Source of the DNA: Hyphomicrobiales bacterium
GTDB taxonomy: Bacteria > Pseudomonadota > Alphaproteobacteria > Rhizobiales > Rhizobiaceae
Length of the DNA: 57,008 nt
NCBI GenBank assembly: GCA_900473185.1
Contig: UCKU01000015.1
Location: 1-57,008 of the forward strand
Reading direction: 5' to 3'
This document shows, in pieces, positions 8,319-17,129 of this stretch (the first letter of the stretch is position 1; the number at the start of each line of letters is the position of its first letter). Both the position numbers and the translations under genes were made by a program. Below the pieces are notes generated by a model, which was not told the DNA's origin, did not search any database, and saw nothing but the letters and a program-made list of their open reading frames with translations.

Positions 8319-8711
8319 CTACTTCCTTACGGTCATCAACATCATTCGATGAAAGGAACTGACCAGCGAGGTGTTCAGGTCGTACTGACGCTTGATCTCG
8401 CCGGACTTGGAGAGTTCTTCGGCCACACCGACGGTGTTGCCGGATTCCTGCACGCCGATTTCCTGATCGAGTGCTGCATCTTTCACGTCGATGTCGCCGC
8501 TCGTGCTGAAATCGTTGCCGCTCAGATGCATCGGATTGGTGCGCGCCATGGTGACGTCCGACTGGTCGAGCACTGCCTGAAAAGGCGTCACGTCCTTCGC
8601 GCGGAACTTCGGCGTGTTTGCATTCGCGATGTTGCCGGCAACAACCTCCTGACGAATCGTCAGCCATTCCGCCTGCTTTGAAGCCAAGTCGAAAAGTTGA
8701 ATCGGTTGCAT
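8319..8711 (-). CDS. flgB: Proximal rod protein FlgB
   Basis: A 130-residue proximal rod protein. Near the N-terminus it has LFDLASKQAEWLTIRQEVVAGNIANANTPKF, the FlgB form of the rod motif, and it ends with a helix containing YDLNTSLVSSFHRMMLMTV. It is the first gene of the tight flgB-flgC-fliE-flgG-flgA-flgI-motE-flgH-fliL-fliP run. The 170-base gap upstream (8712-8881) is the likeliest site of a promoter for that run, although none is recognisable. Confidence 0.96.
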   Translation of the reverse strand: MQPIQLFDLASKQAEWLTIRQEVVAGNIANANTPKFRAKDVTPFQAVLDQSDVTMARTNPMHLSGNDFSTSGDIDVKDAALDQEIGVQESGNTVGVAEELSKSGEIKRQYDLNTSLVSSFHRMMLMTVRK

Positions 8712-8881
8712 GAGAACTCTCCGTTTTTACTACGCCGAACCTAGGGCGGTAATCTTGCGTGGGACTTACGGTAAATGCAGGCTTTACAAGCCATTCTTCG
8801 AGATTACTTGCAGACAGCGACCAACCGCCGCCCGGCCATTTCTCCGACAGGGCCTCACGGCGATTCGTCTTTTTGTCTGAA

Positions 8882-9424
8882 CTAGTTGTTCTGGTAGATC
8901 TCACCCTTGGAAGTAACGATCACCCACTTGCCGTCGCGCTGTTCCAATGTGGCAAGGCGGCTTTCGTCAGGCAGGATCGAGCCGACGCGCACGACATACA
9001 TGCCCGAGGGATCTTCAATGAGCGCCCGGCCGTTGGCCACGTGCAGCAAACGGAAAGAGCCTTTGCCGGGGAAGGGCTGATCCTCCATCGAGGCGTCGCC
9101 GTTGCGCTCCTTGCCGAGCTCGGAAACGGTTGCCGTCGTCATATTGTCGATCGGCGGAACTTTATTACCTTCATCGTTCTTGTTGACCATGGCGAGTGGT
9201 GAAACGCTGAAGACGTTGCGCGCCGGCCAGTTCGGCAATTCACGAGAGGCATTGCTATCGGCAACGCTGATGCCGAACTTGTCCGCGTTGAAGAAGACAT
9301 ACCAGGGGAAGAAGGCGGAGGCGCCGGCAAGCGCCAGACCCAAAAAGGTCAGCGCGCGGTCGAGCAGCACTCCCTTGTTGCGCTCTTTCAGCGCGGCGAT
9401 CCGTTCGTCTTCGAAATCGGCCAT
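8882..9424 (-). CDS. Unnamed single-pass membrane protein of the flagellar cluster
   Basis: A 180-residue protein of unknown function. Residues 1-20 are charged and cytoplasmic, about 22-44 form one membrane helix (ALTFLGLALAGASAFFPWYV), and the rest would be periplasmic. The last ~60 residues (LLHVANGRALIEDPSGMYVV, RVGSILPDESRLATLEQRDG, KWVIVTSKGEIYQ) look like a small beta-rich domain reminiscent of PilP/GspC homology regions. It lies two bases after fliI in the same operon, and an unnamed ORF occupies this position in other rhizobial flagellar clusters. A structural or export-accessory role is inferred from position only. Confidence 0.8.
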   Translation of the reverse strand: MADFEDERIAALKERNKGVLLDRALTFLGLALAGASAFFPWYVFFNADKFGISVADSNASRELPNWPARNVFSVSPLAMVNKNDEGNKVPPIDNMTTATVSELGKERNGDASMEDQPFPGKGSFRLLHVANGRALIEDPSGMYVVRVGSILPDESRLATLEQRDGKWVIVTSKGEIYQNN

Positions 9425-9426
9425 GA

Positions 9427-10827
9427 TCAGGCCCTCCTTTGAATAGGCGCACTCGGAGTGGGTACGCCGGCGGCAGCCTTGAGAGCACCGGCAAGATCGG
9501 CGAAGGCATCAAGCGATTCGCGGTCTCCCGGAGATTGTTTCAGGACGTCATAAATGATCGGCACCTGCTTGACCGCCATGTCGAGATCTGGATCGGCGCC
9601 AGGACGATAGCCGCCGATAAGGCGCAGGTCGCGCGTTTCCTCAAAGCGATGGATCAGCACCTTGAGACGCGAAACCAGCTTCTCCTGATCCGGAGTCCAG
9701 GCCTTGCGGGCAAGACGCGAGATGGATGCGAGCGGATCGATCGGCGGGTAGCGCCCCTCCTCCGCCAAGCTTCGCTGGAGAACGATATGACCGTCCAGAA
9801 TACCGCGCGTGGAGTCGGCGATCGGGTCGTTATGATTGTCGCCATCGACGAGGATGGAGATGATCGCGGTGATGGTGCCGGCGCCCTCCGGACCGGGACC
9901 GGCGCGCTCCAGAAGACGCGGCAGTTCGGTGAAGACGGAAGCCGGATAGCCGCGCGCGATCGGTGGCTCGCCGGAAGCGGTCGCCACTTCGCGGATGGCG
10001 TGGGCGAAGCGCGTGACACTATCGACGATGAAGAGAACGTTTTCGCCCTTGTCGCGGAAGTGCTCTGCGATCGTCACGGCGGTTAGAGGCGCCATCTTTC
10101 GCAGCATCGGGCTCTCATCGCTGGTGGCGACGACGGCAATCGCCTTCTTCATGTTGGCGCCGAGCGTATCCTCGATGAACTCGCGGACTTCGCGACCGCG
10201 TTCGCCGACCAGCGCAATCACCACCTTGTCGAAGGCGTCGGCGCGGGCCAGCATCGACAGCAGCGTCGACTTGCCGACGCCGGAGCCGGCGAAGATGCCG
10301 AGACGCTGGCCGAGGCAGAGCGGTGAGAAGATATCGATCGCGCGCACGCCGGTCTTGAAGCCGTTTTCGACGCGCTGACGAGTCATCGAAGGCGGCGCGG
10401 TGTTCGAGATCGAACGGCGGTCCAGGCCTTCGGTGATCGGGCCGAGACCGTCGATCGGCTCGCAGAGGGAATTGATGGTGCGGCCACACCAGCTGTCTGA
10501 CGGGGAGATACGGAAGGCACCCTTGCGGATGACGATGTCATGGATGCCGATCGGCTCGCCCGGTTCGATGGGGCAGACGTAAACCAGGTCCGGCTCTACC
10601 CTGACCACTTCGCCAAGATGGACACCCGTCGCGGATTTATGCGCCACGAACTCGCCAAGCCGCACATGCCGGGAAAGGCCGCGGACGGTATAGTGGCCGG
10701 CGGCGATGGTGTGCACGCGACCGCCATGGGTCACGGAGAATTCCGGCGACGTGTAGCGCTTTGCAAGGTCGCCGAGATGTGTGAGCTTCGGCGAGAGCGC
10801 GTCCTCGGTCAACAGGGTGGTGTTCAT
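9427..10827 (-). CDS. fliI: Flagellum-specific ATPase FliI
   Basis: A 466-residue cytoplasmic ATPase that powers and orders flagellar protein export, related to the F1 beta subunit. The Walker A loop GSGVGKST is at residues 181-188, Walker B is ENVLFIVDSVTRFAH, and the family block RGYPASVFTELPRLLERAG is intact. Length is slightly above the 440-460 norm because of an N-terminal extension. It is flanked by flgF (15 bases upstream) and the unnamed membrane gene (2 bases downstream). FliH, its usual regulator, is not visible nearby. Confidence 0.97.
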   Translation of the reverse strand: MNTTLLTEDALSPKLTHLGDLAKRYTSPEFSVTHGGRVHTIAAGHYTVRGLSRHVRLGEFVAHKSATGVHLGEVVRVEPDLVYVCPIEPGEPIGIHDIVIRKGAFRISPSDSWCGRTINSLCEPIDGLGPITEGLDRRSISNTAPPSMTRQRVENGFKTGVRAIDIFSPLCLGQRLGIFAGSGVGKSTLLSMLARADAFDKVVIALVGERGREVREFIEDTLGANMKKAIAVVATSDESPMLRKMAPLTAVTIAEHFRDKGENVLFIVDSVTRFAHAIREVATASGEPPIARGYPASVFTELPRLLERAGPGPEGAGTITAIISILVDGDNHNDPIADSTRGILDGHIVLQRSLAEEGRYPPIDPLASISRLARKAWTPDQEKLVSRLKVLIHRFEETRDLRLIGGYRPGADPDLDMAVKQVPIIYDVLKQSPGDRESLDAFADLAGALKAAAGVPTPSAPIQRRA

Positions 10828-10842
10828 GCTTCACACCCTGCC

Positions 10843-11577
10843 TTAGCGGCTGCCGCCCAGCGTCTGAACCGCTTCCTTGAAGGAGTCTTCGCTGTCGCGC
10901 ATCAGCGAAGATACGCTATCGAAGGCGCGATTCACCTCGATCAACTGCGTCATCTCGTGCATCGCATTGACGTTGGAATTTTCCAGATAGCCCTGCTCGA
11001 CACCGATATTGAAGCGGTCGACGACGGCGCGCGGCTGGTCGGTCGTCATGACGCCGCTGTTTTCGTAGCGCAGGTAACCCTTGGAGATATCGGCTTCGAA
11101 GAGGCCGAGCGAACCGACCTGGCGGTCATTCTGATAGATGATGCCGTCAGTGCCGACCTTCGGTTCGCCGCCCTTGGTGTTGAGCACGATCGGCGCACCG
11201 CCGGCATCGAGAACCGGATAGCCGCGAATGGAGACCAGCTCGCCGGTATCCTTGATGGTGAAGCGGCCGTCCCTAGTCAGAACCTGGCCAGCGGGCGTGT
11301 CGAGAGAGAACCAGGCATCGCCCTTGATGGCGAAGTCGAGCATGTTGCCGGTGTGCTGCATTTCGCCGTGAGTGGCGTCCAGGTAGTCGTTGCCCTGGGA
11401 GACGAAGGCGACCTTGGTGTTCGTCTTGTTCTCGTTGTTCGCCAACATTTCATCGAACTTTACCTCAGTGCCGCGAAAACCGGTCGTGTTCACGTTGGCC
11501 ATGTTGTCGGCGATCGTCGTCAGGCGTTTTTCGAGGGCCATCTGCGACGACAGGGAAACGTAAAGACCGGATTGCAT
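10843..11577 (-). CDS. flgF: Proximal rod protein FlgF
   Basis: A 244-residue rod protein. I start it at MQSGLYVSLSSQMALEKRLT because this is where FlgF homology begins; a longer open frame upstream is basic and Arg/Cys-rich, and not protein-like. It has DNMANVNTTGFRGTEVKFDE, DFAIKGDAWFSLDTPAG and the C-terminal VEQGYLENSNVNAMHEMTQLIEVNRAF. It heads the minus-strand run with fliI and is divergent from motA, with about 250 bases between them that should carry both promoters. Confidence 0.95.
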   Translation of the reverse strand: MQSGLYVSLSSQMALEKRLTTIADNMANVNTTGFRGTEVKFDEMLANNENKTNTKVAFVSQGNDYLDATHGEMQHTGNMLDFAIKGDAWFSLDTPAGQVLTRDGRFTIKDTGELVSIRGYPVLDAGGAPIVLNTKGGEPKVGTDGIIYQNDRQVGSLGLFEADISKGYLRYENSGVMTTDQPRAVVDRFNIGVEQGYLENSNVNAMHEMTQLIEVNRAFDSVSSLMRDSEDSFKEAVQTLGGSR

Positions 11578-11826
11578 GTCGGTAGGCTCCACATTGGCGA
11601 TAAACGGGACGAAACACCGGGCTCCTGTTCGTTCGGCCACGGGTTCCGCTGAGCGGCATCTCAGACATGGGCGCGCATAGGCCCACTCGTCACGTTCAAT
11701 ATGAAGGCAAATCCTTGCGCGAAGCTGGTAGCGCAAATGAATGCGCAAAAGCCGCGTTCATCAGCCTCACGCAAGGCACAAACCCTATCCGTCGCAAAGA
11801 AAAGCAACGTTCAGATTGGGCTGACG

Positions 11827-12699
11827 ATGAATATTATTATCGGATTTGTAGTTGTCTGCGGCTGTATCGTCGGTAGCTTCATGGCCATGGGCGGCGAAGT
11901 CGATGCTCTTTTTCAGCCCTTCGAATTCCTGATCATCGGCGGCGCCGGCCTCGGCAGCTTCATCATGGCCAACCCCATGAAGGTGGTGAAGGACTCCGGC
12001 AAAGCGCTCGGCGAGGCCTTCAAGCACTCCGTTCCCAAGGAGCGCAACTACCTCGATACGCTCGGCGTGCTCTATTCGCTGATGCGCGACCTGCGTACGA
12101 AGTCGCGCAACGAAATCGAAGCGCATATCGACAATCCGGCGGAATCGACGATCTTCCAGCAGGCTCCGACGGTTCTGAAGAACAAGGAACTGACGGCCTT
12201 CATCTGCGACTACGTGCGCCTGATCATCATCGGCAACGCCCGCTCCCACGAGATCGAGGCGCTGATGGACGAAGAAATCAACACCATCCTTCATGACAAG
12301 ATGAAGCCTTACCACGCGATCCAGATCATGGGCGATTCGTTCCCCGCTATCGGTATCGTCGCGGCGGTTCTCGGCGTCATCAAGGCCATGGCGCATATCA
12401 ACGACTCGCCGGAAGTGCTCGGCCACCTCATCGGTTCGGCGCTCGTCGGCACATTCCTCGGCATTCTGCTTTCCTACTGCGTCTGCTCACCGCTGGTCTC
12501 GCAGATCAAGGTCGTCCGCTCCAAGCAGCACCGCCTCTACGTCGTCGTCAAGCAGACCCTGCTTGCCTACATGAACGGCTCGGTGCCGCAGGTCGCCCTC
12601 GAATATGGCCGCAAGACGATCTCGGCGTATGAACGCCCGTCGATCGACGCAGTGGAACAGGAAATGATGAACCCAGGTGGCGAAAACAAGGCAGCTTAA
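11827..12699 (+). CDS. motA: Flagellar motor stator protein MotA
   Basis: A 290-residue inner-membrane protein that forms the proton channel with MotB. The start at MNIIIGFVVVCGCIVGSFMA is chosen because it opens the first membrane helix; the in-frame extension upstream is basic and unrelated. Four membrane segments are visible, with the conserved cytoplasmic loop between helices 2 and 3, and MGDSFPAIGIVAAVLGVI, which holds the conserved channel proline. The final TAA is followed at once by the fliM ATG, so motA-fliM are co-translated. motB is not in this window, as is usual for rhizobia. Confidence 0.97.
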   Translation: MNIIIGFVVVCGCIVGSFMAMGGEVDALFQPFEFLIIGGAGLGSFIMANPMKVVKDSGKALGEAFKHSVPKERNYLDTLGVLYSLMRDLRTKSRNEIEAHIDNPAESTIFQQAPTVLKNKELTAFICDYVRLIIIGNARSHEIEALMDEEINTILHDKMKPYHAIQIMGDSFPAIGIVAAVLGVIKAMAHINDSPEVLGHLIGSALVGTFLGILLSYCVCSPLVSQIKVVRSKQHRLYVVVKQTLLAYMNGSVPQVALEYGRKTISAYERPSIDAVEQEMMNPGGENKAA

Positions 12700-13647
12700 A
12701 TGACTATGAGCAATGCTTCGCATGACAACCAGACAATGGATCCCGCCCTCCTCGCCAAACTGACCGGCGGTCTCGGCGACAAGGGCAGGGTTGCCAAGCT
12801 CTGCAGTTCTTTCAGCGACATCTACAGCGAATTCCTTCCTGACATCCTGAAGAGCGAAACCGGCCTCGATGTGACAGTCGGCTATCTCGGTTGCGAGATC
12901 GGCTACAAGAATCATCTGATCGACGATCTCAGCACCAACATGACGCTCGTCGATGCGACGCTGCGCAACTGGTCCCAGAACATCACCATCGCCTGCGGCA
13001 ACGGTTTCATCATCACCCTGATGGAACATCTGCTTGGCGCTGCTGCCGAAACGATCGAGGAGCCGGCCGACCGGCTTCTCTCCGTTATCGAGCTCGACCT
13101 CGCCGGCATGGTGTTCGACAAGATTTCCAAGGTGCTGCGTTCGGCCGTCAACGCGCCTGGCGGATTCGAGCCCAGCCTGTCGGCTCCCTTCGCTCTTGAA
13201 GCGCGCATTCGTCCGCCGGAAGACCGTCCGGATGAATTCGCGGCGGCGATCAACATGTCGATCACGCTTGCCGGCATTGTTTCCGAATTCAGCCTGATCG
13301 TCCCCCAGGCAGCGTTGCTCAAGACCAAGGTCTCTGCCCCGAAGCCGAAGAAGCAGCCGAGCAAGTCGCCGGAATGGACGGAGCAGATCGGCGATCAGGT
13401 TCGCCGGTCGCAGGTGACCCTCGAAGCGAAGATCCGCCTGCAGGATCTGACGCTCAGAACGATTTCCAAACTGATGGCCGGCGACGTCATTCCTTTCCGC
13501 GACAGCGGCGACGTACGCGTCGAAGTCAGTGCCAACAGCCGAGAATTGTATGTGTGCGAGTTCGGGCGTTCAGGCGACAACTACATGGTGCGAGTGAAAG
13601 ACACCATGAATTCGGATGATGAGCTGATCCGGCACTTAATGAATTAA
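12700..13647 (+). CDS. fliM: Flagellar motor switch protein FliM
   Basis: A 315-residue C-ring protein that receives CheY-phosphate. It has the FliM middle domain (about residues 45-215; FSDIYSEFLPDILKSETGLD, LLSVIELDLAGMVFDKISKV) and a C-terminal SpoA domain (about 240-315; EAKIRLQDLTLRTISKLMAG, DVIPFRDSGDVRVEVSANSR). The usual N-terminal CheY-binding peptide LSQxEIDALL is not obvious; residues 8-20 (NQTMDPALLAKLTGG) may stand in for it. It is the second gene of motA-fliM-fliN-fliG. Confidence 0.93.
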   Translation: MTMSNASHDNQTMDPALLAKLTGGLGDKGRVAKLCSSFSDIYSEFLPDILKSETGLDVTVGYLGCEIGYKNHLIDDLSTNMTLVDATLRNWSQNITIACGNGFIITLMEHLLGAAAETIEEPADRLLSVIELDLAGMVFDKISKVLRSAVNAPGGFEPSLSAPFALEARIRPPEDRPDEFAAAINMSITLAGIVSEFSLIVPQAALLKTKVSAPKPKKQPSKSPEWTEQIGDQVRRSQVTLEAKIRLQDLTLRTISKLMAGDVIPFRDSGDVRVEVSANSRELYVCEFGRSGDNYMVRVKDTMNSDDELIRHLMN

Positions 13648-13713
13648 TCGGTTCTCTCGCTCTCAGCGCCACAAAGGCAGTTTGAGGCAAGTTTCAACTG
13701 GAATAGTGATTTC

Positions 13714-14340
13714 ATGGCTACGAAGAAGACACAGCAGAATAGTGACCTCTCCCTGGACATGCCGGGCAATGAAGCCGATCTGGATCAGGCTATCGACGAT
13801 CTGCGCGGCGTGCTGAAGAAAGATTCGGACGGCGACCTTCCCCAGTTCGGCGACGACCTGCAGGACGATGCTTTCGCGGCAGGAACAGACCTTTCGCCAT
13901 TCGGTGGTGATGCCGGCGAAACCTCCTTCGGCGGTGCCGATTTCGCAGGCAGCGATTTCGGGGGCGGCGATTTCGGCGACAATGCTGCCGGCATGGGTGC
14001 GGCAGGCTTTCCCAACCTTGACGCGGCGCCGAGCTTCGGCGGCAACTCCTTCCAGTCCGCTCCGGCACCGCTCGGCAGCGCACTGAACTCGAACTTCGAC
14101 CTGATCATGGACATTCCTATCGATGTCCAGATCGTGCTCGGGACGAGCCGCATGCAGGTTTCCGGCCTGATGAACCTCACCGAGGGCGCTACCATCGCGC
14201 TCGACAAGAAGATCGGCGAGCCGGTCGAAATAATGGTGAACGGCCGCAGGATTGCACGCGGCGAGATTACGGTTCTTGATAACGACGACACGCGATTCGG
14301 TGTAAAACTGATAGAAGTTTTGAGCACGAAAAAAGCCTGA
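13714..14340 (+). CDS. fliN: Flagellar motor switch protein FliN with long Gly/Asp/Phe-rich extension
   Basis: A 208-residue C-ring protein. Only the last ~80 residues are the FliN SpoA domain (LIMDIPIDVQIVLGTSRMQV, EGATIALDKKIGEPVEIMVN, GRRIARGEITVLDNDDTRFG). Enteric FliN is about 137 residues. The extra N-terminal part (about 25-120) is acidic and disordered, with repeated short blocks such as FGGAD, AGSDFGGGDFGD and SFGGNSF. It sits 66 bases after fliM and 28 bases before fliG in the switch operon. Confidence 0.95.
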   Translation: MATKKTQQNSDLSLDMPGNEADLDQAIDDLRGVLKKDSDGDLPQFGDDLQDDAFAAGTDLSPFGGDAGETSFGGADFAGSDFGGGDFGDNAAGMGAAGFPNLDAAPSFGGNSFQSAPAPLGSALNSNFDLIMDIPIDVQIVLGTSRMQVSGLMNLTEGATIALDKKIGEPVEIMVNGRRIARGEITVLDNDDTRFGVKLIEVLSTKKA

Positions 14341-14368
14341 TCCCTGTGCGGGACGGAGAGGTTAGACC

Positions 14369-15406
14369 ATGATGGACTTTGACGATTTCGGCGGCGCACT
14401 TGCCGGGAAACCGTTGACCCAGGCTGAAAAGGCGGCGGCAGTTCTTCTCGCTATGGGGAAGGGGGTCGCCGGCCGACTGCTGAAATATTTCACGCAGGCC
14501 GAGTTGCAGACCATTATCGGATCTGCCCAGGCGCTTCGTGCCATCCCGCCGGACGAGCTTCTGCAGCTCGTCGGCGAATTCGAAGATCTCTTCACCGAAG
14601 GCGCCGGTCTGATGGACAACGCCAAGGCGATCGAGGCCATCCTCGAGGAAGGGCTTACACCTGACGAAGTCGACAGCCTGCTTGGCCGCCGTACCGCCTT
14701 CCAGGCCTACGAAACCTCCATCTGGGACCGTCTCGCCGAGGCGGAACCTGCCTTCGTCGCCCAGTTCCTGCTGCGCGAACATCCGCAGACCGTTGCCTAT
14801 ATCCTGTCCATGATGCCTTCGTCCTTCGGCGCGAAGGTGCTGCTGCAGCTTCCCGACAACCGCCGCGCCGACATCATGAACCGCACGGTCAACATGAAGG
14901 GCGTTAGCCCGAAGGCCGCGCAGATCATCGAAAACCAGGTGATGACGCTGCTTGCCGAGATCGACGCGGAACGCAACGCATCGGGCTCCACCAAGGTCGC
15001 GGATCTGATGAACGAAATGGACAAACCGCAGGTCGACACGCTGCTCACCTCGCTCGAATCGATCAACCGCGAAGCGGTCAACAAGGTTCGTCCGAAGATC
15101 TTCCTTTTCGAAGACCTCATGTTGATGCCGCAGCGCAGCCGCGTCATGCTGCTCAACGATATTTCGTCCGACGTTCTCACCGTCGCACTGCGCGGCGCAT
15201 CGGCCGAAATACGCGAATCGGTCCTTTCCTCCATCAGCCCGCGCCAGCGCCGCATGATCGAATCGGACCTGCAGAGCGGCATGGCCGGTGTCAATCCGCG
15301 CGAGATCGCGATTGCACGGCGCGCCGTCGCACAGGAAGCGATTCGCCTGGCCAATGCCGGCCAGATCGAGCTCAAGGAAAAGGAAGGCGGCCCTGCGGCC
15401 GCCTAA
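14369..15406 (+). CDS. fliG: Flagellar motor switch protein FliG
   Basis: A 345-residue C-ring protein that couples the switch to torque through contact with MotA. Normal length. It has the armadillo-type repeats: LTQAEKAAAVLLAMGKGVAG at the N-terminus, FLLREHPQTVAYILSMMPSS (the EHPQ motif) in the middle and a C-terminal charged helix DVLTVALRGASAEIRESVLS with SPRQRRMIESDLQS. A GGAGAGG ribosome-binding site precedes the ATG. A rho-independent terminator follows at 15491, separating it in part from flhB. Confidence 0.97.
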   Translation: MMDFDDFGGALAGKPLTQAEKAAAVLLAMGKGVAGRLLKYFTQAELQTIIGSAQALRAIPPDELLQLVGEFEDLFTEGAGLMDNAKAIEAILEEGLTPDEVDSLLGRRTAFQAYETSIWDRLAEAEPAFVAQFLLREHPQTVAYILSMMPSSFGAKVLLQLPDNRRADIMNRTVNMKGVSPKAAQIIENQVMTLLAEIDAERNASGSTKVADLMNEMDKPQVDTLLTSLESINREAVNKVRPKIFLFEDLMLMPQRSRVMLLNDISSDVLTVALRGASAEIRESVLSSISPRQRRMIESDLQSGMAGVNPREIAIARRAVAQEAIRLANAGQIELKEKEGGPAAA

Positions 15407-15490
15407 ACGATCGCAGTTGTTGACAAGACCGACTGCCGGCAAGGCGGCGGTTGATCGGCATCCCGCACACGTCTACCCTTCATGGAAACG

Positions 15491-15520
15491 GGCCGCGCTC
15501 CAGCAGCGGCCTTTTTCTTT
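15491..15520 (+). terminator. Rho-independent terminator after fliG
   Basis: GGCCGC, a nine-base loop and GCGGCC are followed by CTTTTTCTTT. The hairpin lies about 85 bases after fliG and just before flhB, so it probably attenuates transcription into flhB rather than insulating it fully. Confidence 0.7.
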
Positions 15521-15537
15521 GACGGAGGGCCGCACAC

Positions 15538-16617
15538 TTGGCCGATGAAGACAAGGACAGCAAAACAGAAGCCCCTACCGCGAAAAAGCGGTCTGATGCT
15601 GCCGAAAAAGGTAATACCCCCCACTCGCGTGAAATCTCGATCTTCACGACGATTCTGGCGACCTTCATCTATCTCGTCTTCTTCCTTCCCGACGCTACGT
15701 CACACATGGCCGAGACCCTGCGTGACGTCTTCGAGCAGCCGGACCAGTGGAAGATCGAGACCGGGCCTGACGTCATCTCGCTCTTTGCGAAGCTCGGCTG
15801 GGCTATGGCTGCGCTTCTGGCCCCTGCCTTCATCATGTTCATAGCGTTCGGTATCGCCTCATCCGTCTTTCAGAACCTGCCGACGCCGGTTCTCGAACGC
15901 ATCCGTCCGCAGGCCTCGCGTATTTCACTCATCAAGGGATGGTCGCGGCTCTTCAGCCTCCAGGGCGTCGTCGAATTCGGTAAATCACTGTTCAAGGTGG
16001 TTGTCGTCGGAGTGATTCTCTTCTTCGTCCTCAGAAGCGAATATTTCGGCTCGATCGATGCAATGTTCTCCGATCCGCAGACGATCATGGTTCGTATGAT
16101 GACGGCGATGCGCAAGATCATCATCGTCATGCTGGTCGCCACCGCTATCGTCGCCATCGCCGACGTCTTCTGGACGCGTTATCACTGGTTCACCGAACTG
16201 AAGATGACAAAGCACGAGGTGAAGGAAGAAAACAAGCAATCGCAGGGCGACCCCTTCGTCAAGAGCAGGCAGCGCTCAGTCATGCGTGACCGCGCCCGCC
16301 GGCGCATGATCGCCAGTGTCCAGCGAGCCACCCTCGTCATCGCCAACCCGACGCACTATGCCGTGGCGCTGCGCTATGTGCGCGAGGAAAACGATGCACC
16401 GGTCGTTCTTGCCAAGGGCCAGGACCTTATTGCGTTGAAAATCAGAGAGATCGCCGAAAAGAACAGCATCCCCGTCTTCGAGGATCCACCTCTCGCACGC
16501 TCCATGTTTGCGCAAGTCTCGGTGGATAGTGTCATACCGTCAGTCTTCTATAAGGCCGTCGCGGAACTCATTCATCGGGTTTACGCCGCGGAGGCCAAGA
16601 ACAAACGGGTAAGATAA
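15538..16617 (+). CDS. flhB: Flagellar export switch protein FlhB
   Basis: A 359-residue inner-membrane protein that sets export substrate specificity. The N-terminus ADEDKDSKTEAPTAKKRSDA is the classic soluble FlhB start; four membrane helices follow (about 35-210), and the cytoplasmic domain has the autocleavage site NPTH at residues 270-273 (VIANPTHYAVALRY). The start is TTG, with GGAGG about 11 bases upstream; the first internal ATG would remove the conserved N-terminus. A terminator sits immediately upstream, and a small unnamed gene follows after five bases. Confidence 0.96.
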   Translation: MADEDKDSKTEAPTAKKRSDAAEKGNTPHSREISIFTTILATFIYLVFFLPDATSHMAETLRDVFEQPDQWKIETGPDVISLFAKLGWAMAALLAPAFIMFIAFGIASSVFQNLPTPVLERIRPQASRISLIKGWSRLFSLQGVVEFGKSLFKVVVVGVILFFVLRSEYFGSIDAMFSDPQTIMVRMMTAMRKIIIVMLVATAIVAIADVFWTRYHWFTELKMTKHEVKEENKQSQGDPFVKSRQRSVMRDRARRRMIASVQRATLVIANPTHYAVALRYVREENDAPVVLAKGQDLIALKIREIAEKNSIPVFEDPPLARSMFAQVSVDSVIPSVFYKAVAELIHRVYAAEAKNKRVR

Positions 16618-16622
16618 GTCGA

Positions 16623-17063
16623 ATGAAAAAATGCCCCTACTCTGCCCAGCGTGAAAAAATCCTTGCAGAAGCGATCAGCCCGGTCGCAACCGAGCTCAGG
16701 CTTCTGGACGCATCCGATCTCATTTCCCTGCTGCGTTTCGAGTATTACGGCAATCTCGCCGACCTCGTCGCTTCCGCAGCGGAACTGTTTTTCCATCCTG
16801 GCACTGTCAATTTCGGCCTGGGGGGAAATTATACGCTGGAATGGGGCGGCAAGCCCGAAGTTGTGCTCGATCTCGAAATCAAGCCGCGCGGCGTGACCGT
16901 CTATGCGCAGCTGACACTCGCCGAAGACCATGCCGGCATCGAGATCAATCATATTTCCTTCCACAACGCCTCCAGCGATCCGGACACAAACACAGCTTTT
17001 CTCCAAAGAAGCCTGCACGAAGCGCGCTATATCGTGGCAAAGCCGCAGGCGCTCGCCGGCTGA
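16623..17063 (+). CDS. Unnamed conserved-looking protein downstream of flhB
   Basis: A 146-residue soluble protein that I do not recognise. The sequence has globular character, with alternating beta-type segments (YTLEWGGKPEVVLDLEIKPR, GVTVYAQLTLAEDHAGIEIN) and a helical N-terminal third (SPVATELRLLDASDLISLLR). No signal peptide or membrane segment is seen. It begins five bases after flhB and is followed by a terminator, so it belongs to the flhB transcript. An unnamed ORF sits between flhB and visR in other rhizobial clusters, which supports a motility-linked role, but the function is unknown. Confidence 0.8.
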   Translation: MKKCPYSAQREKILAEAISPVATELRLLDASDLISLLRFEYYGNLADLVASAAELFFHPGTVNFGLGGNYTLEWGGKPEVVLDLEIKPRGVTVYAQLTLAEDHAGIEINHISFHNASSDPDTNTAFLQRSLHEARYIVAKPQALAG

Positions 17064-17088
17064 AGCATTTTCTGCTTGGGAATATCAG

Positions 17089-17114
17089 GCCCGGCCCGCA
17101 AGGCGCCGGGCTTT
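17089..17114. terminator. Terminator between the flhB operon and visR
   Basis: GCCCGGC and GCCGGGC form a 7-bp stem followed by TTTG, placed between two convergent transcription units. The tail is weak, so it may work only partially. Confidence 0.6.
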
Positions 17115-17129
17115 GCCGTTCTCAGAGCC

